Part shown: piece by piece, positions 24,028 to 33,700 of the stretch
Position numbering within the stretch: the first letter of the stretch is position 1
How the letters are laid out: each line of letters begins with the position of its first letter
NCBI GenBank assembly: GCA_905197955.1
Contig: CAJKAR010000002.1
Coordinates: 1 to 64,000, forward strand
DNA from: an uncultured Lentisphaeria bacterium
GTDB taxonomy: Bacteria > Verrucomicrobiota > Lentisphaeria > Victivallales > UBA1829
Reading direction: 5' to 3'
Length of the DNA stretch: 64,000 nt
Position numbers and translations under genes: made by a program
The notes under the pieces: model-generated
The model's database searches: none
What the model saw: only the letters and a program-made list of their open reading frames with translations
What the model was told of the DNA's origin: nothing

Positions 24028-24819
24028 ATGAAGCATTCGTCAGTATCGGGAGAGCTCTTTTGCCCGACGTCCGTTACCGGAGGAGCGCGTCATTTCACAT
24101 TGATAGAGCTCCTTGTGGTCATTGCCATCATTGCCATTCTGGCAGGTCTTCTTCTGCCGGCGCTGAACAGCGCGCGGGAAAAAGGTCGTCAGATCTCCTG
24201 TACCGCCAATTTGAAGCAGATTGGAACGGCAACGATTAATTACATCGGTGACAATTCGGATCATTTCCCTTATTCGATGTCCGGTGCTGGCGCACGTCAG
24301 ATCTCCTGGGACGATCTGCTGGGGGTGGGACGGTATGACGGACGCAGTCTGACCTGGGAGGATGCGGAAAAAGAGGGATGTCCGGCGGATAAGCGTTCCA
24401 AGATCTATCTTTGTCCCTCACATCCGCTGCCGAATGCGGATAAGCGTTCCTATTCGATTGTCAGTGCGGCATACGGCAATCCCGGAGCGCAGCCGCCGGG
24501 GAGCCCGTCGCAGGTCAATGGAATCTCCTATACCGACTGGTCTTTGAAAGTGACGAAGGTTTCGCAGCCGTCTGCAACATTCATGTATACGGAACGTCCT
24601 GGCGATGTCAACTATCTGGGAAATGGATCCGGCTGCACGATTGAATATGCCGAACAGCAGATGGACCCCATCATCTATTCCCGTTCCCATCGGGGGCAGT
24701 TCGGATATCTGTTTGTGGATGGGCATGTGTCTGCTTATGAACCTCTGCGTACTATCAGCAAAGTTCGTGGCGGACCCGGCTGGCCCAATGGCATGTGGAC
24801 CTGGGTGGCTGGCGATTGA
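24028..24819 (+). CDS. Type-IV-pilin-like DUF1559 pseudopilin (locus B)
   Basis: 263 residues. The FTLIELLVVIA helix begins only at residue 24, after an unusually long hydrophilic leader (MKHSSVSGELFCPTSVTGGA, then RH). Then come LLPALNSAREKG, CTANLKQIGTATINYIGDNS and the C-terminal H-R-G-Q-F-G-Y-L-F-V-D-G-H-V motif. The residue before the Phe is His, not Gly. The length and cysteines resemble the locus A and C pseudopilins, but the head domains have diverged. It lies between the hydrolase and the regulator, 79 and 48 bases from them. Confidence 0.88.
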   Translation: MKHSSVSGELFCPTSVTGGARHFTLIELLVVIAIIAILAGLLLPALNSAREKGRQISCTANLKQIGTATINYIGDNSDHFPYSMSGAGARQISWDDLLGVGRYDGRSLTWEDAEKEGCPADKRSKIYLCPSHPLPNADKRSYSIVSAAYGNPGAQPPGSPSQVNGISYTDWSLKVTKVSQPSATFMYTERPGDVNYLGNGSGCTIEYAEQQMDPIIYSRSHRGQFGYLFVDGHVSAYEPLRTISKVRGGPGWPNGMWTWVAGD

Positions 24820-24867
24820 ACGATTGCTGCGGAATATTTTTACTTGGAAAAGCGAAAACAGGATTGT

Positions 24868-25953
24868 ATGAATATCAAATATGAAACGCAGTCAGGTGTG
24901 GTTGCTGCGGAAATTGAGCGGGGGATCCGGACGGGAACTTTTCCGCCCGGATCGCGTCTGCCCAGCATTCGAGAGCTTGCAGATGTGTTCCAGGTGAGTA
25001 CACAGGTGATAAAATCGGCGTTCAAACTGCTGATGGAACGGAAACTGCTGGTTTCCCGTTCCCGGATCGGAGTTTTTGTCAATGTCGATGAAGTCCTGCC
25101 GGGAATGAAAAAGCTGATTCTGTTAAACGAGACTCGCGGTCCCTATGATATGAATTATCTCGGACGTGTTTTCGGCCTTTCCGAAAGTATGATGACCCAT
25201 CAGGGATTTCATGTCCAGATGCGTTCCATTCCAAATGGTCCGCTTCTGATGACCGCTCTGCGTTACGAGCTCCATCAAATTGATATGGAGCGCCCTGACT
25301 GCCTGATTATCAATGCCTGTCCCATTTCGCCGGAGGATATCGAGCAGATTAAAAACAGAGAGTATCCGGTTCTGTTTTTCGGAGATTTCATGCGGGGCGA
25401 TATTCCCGGGTTACAGTACGATCTGATCCGGGAACGAACCGAGGAACGCGGTGCAGCCTACATTGAGGCTCTTCATCGGATCGGATGTAAAAAGGTTTGC
25501 ATTTTCGGAGGGAATCCGAATTTTGAATATGTGCGCCGTCTCCTGGATGCCGTGAAGAATCTGGGAAATCAATATGGAATTGAAGTGCATGTTTCCGCAG
25601 GTCTCCCGATTGAACATACGGATGATGTGATTGTGAGAAACTGGAAGCATCATATTCAGGATGTTCTGAAGGTCTTTAGGCCGGATGCTTTCATTGCGGA
25701 TGGTTTTGGACATATGGAACTGTTTCTCCGGGCCTTGAAAGAGCTTGGTTTTTCTCCGGGTAAAGATGTGCAGGTCCTGGGCGACAGCGATTTTACTCCG
25801 GGCTTGGTTATGATCCGTTCCGATTACAGCGAATTTCTCCAGGTCGCGGCTTCGGTTATCCATCGAATTATTGAAGAACCGGGATACCACTGCGGGATTA
25901 TGGAAATTTCCGGCAAAATCAAACGCACTCCGTTTAAAATCGAAGCTATATAA
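24868..25953 (+). CDS. GntR-type HTH regulator with LacI-like sugar-binding domain (locus B)
   Basis: 361 residues from the ATG at 24868, which has AGGA 5 bases upstream; a TTG at 24844 is in frame but has no ribosome site. Residues about 1-75 are a GntR winged HTH (GTFPPGSRLPSIRELADVFQ, then VIKSAFKLLMERKLL). About 85-355 are a periplasmic-binding-protein-like domain of LacI/GalR type (PDCLIINACPISPEDIEQI, VLFFGDFMRG, GRK-free hinge, PDAFIADGFGHMELFLRALK, VQVLGDSDFTPGLVMI). It probably senses a sugar released by the locus B enzyme and acts on the tandem repeat in the locus B promoter. That regulatory link is inference. Confidence 0.84.
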   Translation: MNIKYETQSGVVAAEIERGIRTGTFPPGSRLPSIRELADVFQVSTQVIKSAFKLLMERKLLVSRSRIGVFVNVDEVLPGMKKLILLNETRGPYDMNYLGRVFGLSESMMTHQGFHVQMRSIPNGPLLMTALRYELHQIDMERPDCLIINACPISPEDIEQIKNREYPVLFFGDFMRGDIPGLQYDLIRERTEERGAAYIEALHRIGCKKVCIFGGNPNFEYVRRLLDAVKNLGNQYGIEVHVSAGLPIEHTDDVIVRNWKHHIQDVLKVFRPDAFIADGFGHMELFLRALKELGFSPGKDVQVLGDSDFTPGLVMIRSDYSEFLQVAASVIHRIIEEPGYHCGIMEISGKIKRTPFKIEAI

Positions 25954-26029
25954 TTTTATTGTTTGCTGTCTGCTCTCTCTCTGACTGGCAATCGTTTCCT
26001 GTTGTCTGATTTGAAAGTGAATCATATTT

Positions 26030-26052
26030 TTACGGTCGGTTTTGGACCGTAA
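26030..26052 (+). terminator. Possible terminator after locus B
   Basis: Perfect 8-bp stem (26030-26037 with 26045-26052) with a 7-base loop, 76 bases after the regulator stop. No T run follows, so termination is uncertain. Confidence 0.35.
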
Positions 26053-26646
26053 TGTTGAACAATGGTTCCTTGCAGATGCCAAAGTGAAGTACGAAAGATG
26101 CATGGCCCTTAAATTGACATTGAGGAAAACTGAGATTCCATGCGCGTTTCGATGTTCTTGCAAAAATACTCTTCATTCATTTTCGATTTTTGCCGCTGAT
26201 ATACAATACGAGCTTAAGAAAGTCAGATTCAGAATAGAGGATCATATTCCCCGGAGGCTGAACGGTATTAGTTCGTAAGGATATTTGCCCTGATATTTAT
26301 GAAATCTTTAAAATGAAGGAGAAGAAAGAAGCTATGCTTATAATAATGTAATTTAAGTGAATGAAATAAATAATAAGTGCTTGTTATTTTTATATTTTTT
26401 CTATGGAATAAAAAGGTTAAAATAAAATAAATTATTTTTGCGTAATGCTATGAATGTATTATTTTGTAGAATATTTTTAAAAAAGAAATCTATTTTTTCT
26501 TTTGTAAAATAAAAAATATTTTTTTATAGTCGTATATTTTTGAATATATATATTTCTTGTATTGATTTTTGTTGGCTTATTTAATGTAAAAGAGTGATTT
26601 TTTAATTTTATTTTTTAAAAAAATTGAAAAAAGTAATAAAAAATGA

Positions 26647-26675
26647 TTGACAATGTTTTTGTTTGCGATTATAGT
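26647..26675 (+). promoter_or_regulatory. Promoter of the giant-protein gene cluster
   Basis: -35 TTGACA (26647-26652), 17-base spacer, -10 TATAGT (26670-26675). It leaves a leader of about 310 bases before the first small gene at 26993. Other chance matches are possible in such AT-rich sequence, but none is as good. Confidence 0.65.
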
Positions 26676-26992
26676 ATCATCAATACTGAAATATCCGGTC
26701 GCATAATATATAATACGTTGCGTCATTTTCCAATCCGTTTCATAATTGATTTTTTTCTGTGTAAATTTTTTCTGCTCATTTTTTTTCTTTTAATCCTGTT
26801 TTTACAAATTTTATATTTTGCTCCTCTTGCTTCTTTTTCTGAATTTTGAGTGTATCCGATAGACATATTATATATTATGCGACTACGTATTTTTATTAGA
26901 TATTTTTTGACTCATATTTTGTGCTCGTTTTTTAATATTTATGATTTGAAATGATTTTGATTTTGGGCTTAACAGAACAAAGGAGGATGTGG

Positions 26993-27253
26993 ATGGTTGA
27001 AAGAAAAGAAATTTTTGCGGATGGGATCGGACAAATCCATTTTGTCGGAGGAATGGTGCGTTATGATTTCATCACTCTGAATCCGATCGAAAACGGAAAG
27101 AATCCGGAAGTCAAGGCATCGGTACGTGTCATCATGCCGCCGCAGGGATTTTTGAATACGTTCAATTCCATGCAGCAGCTGATTGATAAACTGATTGATG
27201 CCGGAGTGTTGACAAAAAATGAATCCAAAAAGGGGAAGGAGAAGAAAAAATAA
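26993..27253 (+). CDS. Small conserved-looking protein upstream of the giant protein, unknown function
   Basis: 86 residues. The ATG at 26993 has AGGAGG (26981-26986) 6 bases upstream, the strongest ribosome site nearby. The sequence (MVERKEIFADGIGQIHFVGG, then YDFITL, ASVRVIMPPQGFLNTFNSMQ) suggests two beta strands, a third strand and a helix. It distantly resembles the DUF3467 layout, which I hold only as a possibility. The C-terminus is a Lys-rich tail. Its TAA overlaps the next ATG (TAATG), so the two are coupled. No signal peptide or membrane segment; a cytoplasmic helper for the giant protein is one guess. Confidence 0.72.
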   Translation: MVERKEIFADGIGQIHFVGGMVRYDFITLNPIENGKNPEVKASVRVIMPPQGFLNTFNSMQQLIDKLIDAGVLTKNESKKGKEKKK

Positions 27254-27603
27254 TGTTTTTAACTCTTCGGACACCCCCGGTGTATGCGTCTGATATGTTT
27301 TCTGCTGGAGTCACTGCAGGCTCTGAAGCGGAATGCGTTTCCGTATGCGTTGGAACGGGTCCGGTGGAAGAATCCATCTCTTTGGAGGGAATGAATTCTC
27401 TGGAGAAGTCGGTGAGCGTGGAACATGTTCGGGACGCCGTCGTGTATCTGTTTGCTCTTTCAGTCCGGCAGATGGAGAAGGTGAATATCACAGTGACATG
27501 CTTTTTGAAAGCGATTCTTGCATCTGTAAATGCCTGTGCCGATTCATTGGCTCGGCATTTTTCAATTTTGAATCGTTTTTTTATTTGCTGTTTCAGGCTG
27601 TGA
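27253..27603 (+). CDS. Small protein of unknown function coupled to the 86-residue gene
   Basis: 116 residues, opening in the TAATG overlap of the upstream stop. Codon use (GGA, CTG, GAA, TCC) is like that of nearby genes, and the frame stays open far longer than the AT-rich DNA before it. The sequence has acidic N-terminal and helical middle parts (VEHVRDAVVYLFALSVRQME, then VNITVTCFLKAILASVNACA) and a hydrophobic, Cys-containing end (NRFFICCFRL). No family recognised. A minus-strand frame over the same bases is less credible. It lies 125 bases before the giant gene. Confidence 0.5.
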   Translation: MFLTLRTPPVYASDMFSAGVTAGSEAECVSVCVGTGPVEESISLEGMNSLEKSVSVEHVRDAVVYLFALSVRQMEKVNITVTCFLKAILASVNACADSLARHFSILNRFFICCFRL

Positions 27604-27728
27604 GAAAGAAGAATTATGATTCGAGAACTGAGGCATACAGGAATTCCGGGAGCGGCTCTCTTCCGGGATTTTCTGCTGTTCCGGGATTCGAATCCTAACA
27701 AGACCATAATCAATTAAGGAGAAAAATT

Positions 27729-30700
27729 ATGGCGACAGTATTGGAAGTCGGTGCGGATAAAACGTATCAGACCATCAGCGCGGCTTTGGAGGCTGCGGAA
27801 GCAATGGGGGCCGATGAGACGAATCCGATTGAGATCGTTATTTCCTCCGGACAATATGTGGAGGAACTCCGGATTTCGGAAACCAATTCATCCTATATTA
27901 CCCTGAAAAGCGCGGATCCCGCCAATAAAGCTGAATTGGTGGGTCAGATTATTTTCGGAGATGTCCGAAGCGGTGGAGCGGCTCAGCCCGCATGGGATTT
28001 GACAGATTTTTCGATTGAAGATTTGAAAATCTCTTATACGGGAACCGGAGCGGATGATGCCGGAAATTCCGCTATTACCACCAATGGTTATATCCGAGCG
28101 GAGAACTTTTCAATTACAAATTGCGAAATCAATGCTACGAATGGATACGGCATTGGACTCCAGTCCGCATATTCCATTACCAACGCGGCCTTTACGGGCA
28201 ATGTTTTGACCGGTGACGGCTCCAATGGGCGTGGTATCTATCTTTACAGCACATTTACGGATGCCGTAGTGAGTGATAATGATGTTTCTAAATTTGCTCA
28301 CGGCATTAATATCCAGTTCTCGACAGGCAATTTTGATGTTACTGGCAATACCGTGTCCGATTGCACTCGTAACGGAATCAAGGTGAATGGCGGTTTGATC
28401 CAGGCGACTGTTACCGGAAATGATGTCAGCAATATCGTGACAAGAGACTCCGATGATGCCGCAATTATGATTGAAGTGACCAATCCGGATTCCGTAATCC
28501 AGATCGGTGAAGACGGTGCAGATGCCAATACTGTCGTTGACAGCGGGCGCGGCATCTATATTGCCCGTCCTGCCGATATTACACTCGAAAACACGGCGCT
28601 GACTAACGTGAGCGAAGTGATCTCCGCCGCTTCCGGAGTGGATCTCGGCGACATTACTATCGAAGACACCTTTACTGTTGACGGAGCACCTTTCCAGGTA
28701 GCTGATTCCTTCTACTACCTGAATCCCACGGGACAGGTCTGGGGGCCGCAGGAAATTCTCGCATCCCAGTCTATTCAGATCATCAACGAAGACGCTACCG
28801 CGACGGTCAAGGATGTGAAACTGACCAATACCAACTCCGTTGATGATGCAGACAACATCACTCTTCTCCAGAACGGTGTCTTCTCCGGCATTACTCTGAA
28901 TACGGAACTCAATGCCGTTGTCAAGGATGTTGTCAGTTTTGAACTGGCGGACGGGGCTGTCAAAGGTTCTCTTACATTCGATGTCGCCAAAGGAATTTCT
29001 TCCAATATTGCCCTGAACGGCGGTTCTGTCGGTTCATTTGCTCAGAGCGGCGAAGGACTGATCGGGATTGAAACCGGTGCCGGATTTGTTCAGGATATTG
29101 TCTTTACAACAGGAGTTGCCGCATCTGCTCTGGTGCTCGGCGACAACAATCTGACTGCGGATGGCAAAATCCTTGTCAGCGGCAAGCTCACTGCAGGAGA
29201 TATTACTCTTACCGGTACGCAGGAAAGTATTTCCGCCGGTGCGATTGAAGCCGGAGTCATTACGGCTGGCACTGCTGATATTACAGTGAACAAAACGGTT
29301 CTCGGCAGCAATCATCTTGTCGCGGAATCGATTGCCTCTGCCAACAATGTTATGGCCGATGGAGCCATCAAACTGACCGGCGGCGCGGTCATCACGGGCG
29401 ATATGACGGCAAATGGTGCCGGTGTTGCCGAGGGCGAATATGCGATTGATCTCGGTGGAGCTCTTCTTGCCGGCGGCGCGGTTGTCAGCGGAAACGGCAT
29501 CAAAGCCGGGTCGATTGGAACAAGTGCAAAGAAAGTCGCGTCGGTCCTTGCGAATGCGGGAGATATTGCTGTTGCCGGCGATGTGTATGCAAAGGGCGGT
29601 GTGACGGCATCTGCCGGATCAATTACCGCTGATGGCGCGATCCGTACGGAATCCGGCGCGGTTTATGCCTATGGCGATCTGACCGCTTCTGCGATCAACA
29701 CGGTTCAGGCTGGAGACGGCGCGGATATTACGTCCGAAACAGGCTCCATTACAACAACGGCTGGAAATATCAAGGCCGGTACCGCCGGTACGATCAAGGC
29801 GCAGAAGAATATCGACATCAAGGGCGTCTCCGGTGACGGAAGTGATGGTCAGGTCGTTCAGGCCAAGGCGGTTGTCGCTGTGGAAGGTTCCATTACGACA
29901 TCGGTTGTTACGGATGTCCGCAACGAGGTCTCTGCCGGTACAGATGTCAACATCAGCGGTGCTTCGGTCTCTGCCGGTGCGGTCAAAGCGCAGAATGGTG
30001 CAATCAACGCGGCAAATGCCGATATTAAGATTAACGCGGATACGGATGCGGACAAGGCTGTTTCTGCTGGTACGGATATTTTTGCAAAGAGCATTTCCGG
30101 AGCATCCTCCGTCACCGCAGTTGCCGGACGGATTGATGTGGAAAATGCTGTTTCCGCAACTGGTGATGTAACTGCCGGAGCGGATATCGAAGCCGGTTCT
30201 GTCAGCGGAGCAAATGTTTCTGCGACAGCGATTAAAACCACCGCCGGAGATCTGGTCGCGACAGGCAATGTCGTGGCGAGCGAAGGTGCCGTGGAAGTCG
30301 CCGGCGATTTGAAGGCGGATGGCGATATCACCGGCGCCGGTGTGACTGCTGAGTCCATCGGAAATGTCGCGGGCGATGGAGCCGCCGGAAATATCACTTC
30401 GACCGGTAAAGTGGAAACCACAGTCGGCGCTCTCAAAGCTGGCAATATCAATGCCGAAGGCCAGGATGTCATCTCCGCTGCGGAACTGGAAGCCGGCGAT
30501 ATCACAGCTCAGAATGTGAACGCCGCAACAAGCATTACGGCATCCGGAACCGTTACCGCAACGGGCAGTGTTGCCGCTGCCGCCGGTGCCGTGAATGTGA
30601 CAGGGGATTTGAAAGTCGATGGCGATATCAGCGGAGACGGAGTTTCTGCCGCAAGCATCGGCAATGTCGCAGGCGATGGACCCACCGGAAATATTACCTC

Positions 30701-33700
30701 GACCGGCAAAGTGGAAACCACAGTCGGCGCTCTCAAAGCTGGCAATATCAATGCCGAAGGGCAGGATGTTGTTTCCGCCGCGGAAATGGAAGCTGCTGAT
30801 ATCACTGCCGGCAACGTAAAGGCCAAGACAAGCATTACGGCATCCGGAACGGTTACTGCGACCGGCGATGTCTCTGCACTGGGCGGACCGTTGAAGGTCG
30901 GTGGCGATTTGAAGGTCGATGGCAATATCAAGGGCGATGGCGTTTCTGCCGCAAGCATCGGCAATGTTGCAGGCGACGGCGCCGCCGGAATGATCGAGTC
31001 CACCGGTCGGGTTGAAACCATTTCCGGCGCTCTCAAAGCCGGTGATATTTTTGCCGAGGGCCAGGATGTTGTTTCCGCTGCGGAAATGGAAGCTGGAAGC
31101 ATCATCGCTCAGAATGTGGAAGCCGCGATGGGCATCACCTCCTCCGGCAGCGTTACGGCCACAGGCTATGTGGATGCAAAAGACGGCGCTCTGAATGTTG
31201 CCGATTCGTTGAATGTGGATGGTACCATCAACGGTGCGGGCGTGACAGCCGGAAGCATCGGAAATGTCAAAGGCGATGGCGCCTCCGGAGCTGTTACTTC
31301 GACCGCCGAAGTCGTTGCCACCACCGGCGATTTGAAGGCCGAGTCCATTCAGGCGAACCTCAACGGCGAAGATGTGAACTACGATGTCTCCGCAGTGAAC
31401 GGTACGATCGAGGCCGGATTCATTTCCGGAGCCGGAGTCAATGTCGTTGCGGAAACGATCAAGGTTGCGGATCATATCGGAAGTGCCGATGAAAGAGTCA
31501 ATTCGGTTGTCGCTACCGGAAATGTCTCCGGAGTTCCCGGCGATATCGAAGTCGGCATGGAAGAGGCGGACGGCTACTACAGCGGAAATGTTTATGCGAA
31601 CAATGAAGTTTCTGCGGCTCATGACCTGATGGCCGGAACCGTGGAAGCGGGAAGTCTGAAAGCCGGTGCCGACCTCTTTGTCAGAAATGTGGTCGCCGGA
31701 GCTGGCGGTGTCACTTCCGGAAAAGATCTGAAGAGCTACTCTCTGGCGTCCGATGGTGATGTCATTGCGAAGAACAGTGTTGCAATCACCAATCTGGAAA
31801 AGGCCGGCAATGTCACGGCAACCGATAAGACGGTTGTGATCGAAAATGTAAACGGCACAGTTGGTGCGGTCAAAGCTGGCACCACCGTTGCAATTACCAA
31901 TATCGGCAGTGAGTCTGATCCGGCAGTTGTCGGCACAGTTGCCTCCGTGGAAGCGGTGGAAGGCATTGCCATTGAGAACATCTTTGCCGGTTCCGGAATT
32001 ACGGGAACCGTGACAACGACCGGCAGCGATGCGGATATTGTTCTGAACAATGTCGCCGGATCGATCGGCGGAACTGTTTCCGCTACCGGAGATGTCCTGA
32101 TTACGGATGCTTCCGGAACGATGGCGGATGTTTCCGCGCTCGGCAAAGTGACCGCAGGAAACATCAACAAGGTCGGTACGGTTACCGCGGGCTCTGCGGA
32201 TGCGGATGCCATTGCGATCGACAATCTCAAGGATGCGGATGCGCTTCTGGCGGTGAACGGCGGAATCAATGTCGGCAGCCTGACCGGGACCATCGGCGCG
32301 GAAGGAAGTACCGATACCGTGCTGGAAGGCGGAAAAGCCGTTACAATCGTCGGTACCGATCCTGCGGCTGCGATCAAGGGCAACTCCGTGCTCAGCGATG
32401 AGGACGACCTGATCCAGGCGACTGCTGTGACCGGAAACATCGACTTCGGTTCCTTCAGTGCCAACGGCGACAAGCTCGTGGATGGTTCGTTCAACGGCGG
32501 AATCATTACAGCCGGAAATGTCGATAAAGATGCGCTTCTCTCCATCGAAGGCACTGCCTTCACCGGTGAGAATGAGATCAAAGACATCTCTTCCGGCATG
32601 ACAGCGGCTGGTGCTCCTGCAACGGGTACTTTGAACCTCAAGAATATCGGCGGAGCGGACGTCAATGCGCTTGACGGAACCGATATCACCGATTTCGAAA
32701 AGGTCATGCTCCAGAGCAGCCTGACTTATACGAACGGAACGATCGGCATGACTGCCGCGGATCCGAACTATATCACAACGCTTGAAATGACGAATCCGGC
32801 AGCCGGAGAGACTGTTGCCTTCGGCGAAAACGGCGTAGCCAATCTCGACAAATTCATCCTCAACGGCAACAAGATGGTTCTCAATGCCGCCACCGCGGCT
32901 GTCACCACAACGGGAACCGAACTGGTGGATGCCGGCGATGCGGTCGAGATGACAGCCGGAACGATGAACTTCAACGGCGTTACGACAGTTGCGTCTACCG
33001 ACTTCAATGTTTCGGGCGCGGATTCCGTCGTGAACTTCAATGCCGACGGCTCCGATGCCGATCATCCGGGCGCTCTGCTCACCGGAACCATTACCGCAGC
33101 ATCCGATTCTTCCGTGAACTTCAACGGAGCATTCACGAATGTCTCCGATACCGGTTTGATCGATGCCGATGCAGGCGCGAAGATCACGTTTGCCGGAGCC
33201 AATGCCTCCATGGCGGGCAAGATTGACGCGAACGACTCCGCAATCCTCTTCTCCGGCGATTCCGCTACGGTTTCCGGAACGATTGACGGATTCAACAACT
33301 CCACCGTGATCTTCTCTGCGGCGAATGCTCTTGTTGCCGGCGGAACGATTACTGTGGATGGCGAATCGACACTGGAATTCCAGCAGGCGTTCACGGTCGA
33401 AGGCGGCACGCTTACCGCGAAGACCAGCTCCTGGATCAAGTTCACCGGAGCCGGAACACTGAACAATGCGGTGATCACGCTGAACGATGCGTCCCAGCTG
33501 GAACTCAACGCTTCGACAGACGTCAACGGCGGATCGATTACTGTCAACAGCAACTCGCTGATCGACTTCCGCGACGATTCTTCGATTCTGCTGAACTTCA
33601 AGGCCGGTGCTGAACTGAATCTCAATACCAGCATCACCATTGACGATCACTACACCTTTGAAGCCGGAACGAAGATCAACGTCAGCGGTCCGGATACGGT

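Larger units (their letters stand above)
25954..26992. other. About 1-kb AT-rich gene-free region
   Basis: No convincing gene. From about 26290 to 26950 the sequence is very AT-rich, far above the rest of the window, with many A and T runs. It contains a hairpin at 26030-26052 and a strong promoter at 26647-26675. The two plus-strand open frames inside it (26042-26278 and 26643-26849) show no coding signs. It may be a silencer- or nucleoid-protein-bound leader for the giant protein genes, or the edge of transferred DNA. Confidence 0.6.

Noticed and set aside
26042..26278. 78-codon plus-strand open frame after locus B
   Set aside because: No ribosome site, overlaps a hairpin, and composition is unlike neighbouring genes.
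26643..26849. 68-codon hydrophobic open frame in the AT-rich block
   Set aside because: Phe/Leu/Ile richness follows from AT-rich DNA; it overlaps the promoter at 26647-26675.
27162..27713. 183-codon minus-strand open frame
   Set aside because: Antisense to two plus-strand genes with good starts; sequence is not protein-like.
30301..31320. Regular repeat array as a CRISPR candidate
   Set aside because: Units are 300 bases, coding in frame, with no spacers and no cas genes.
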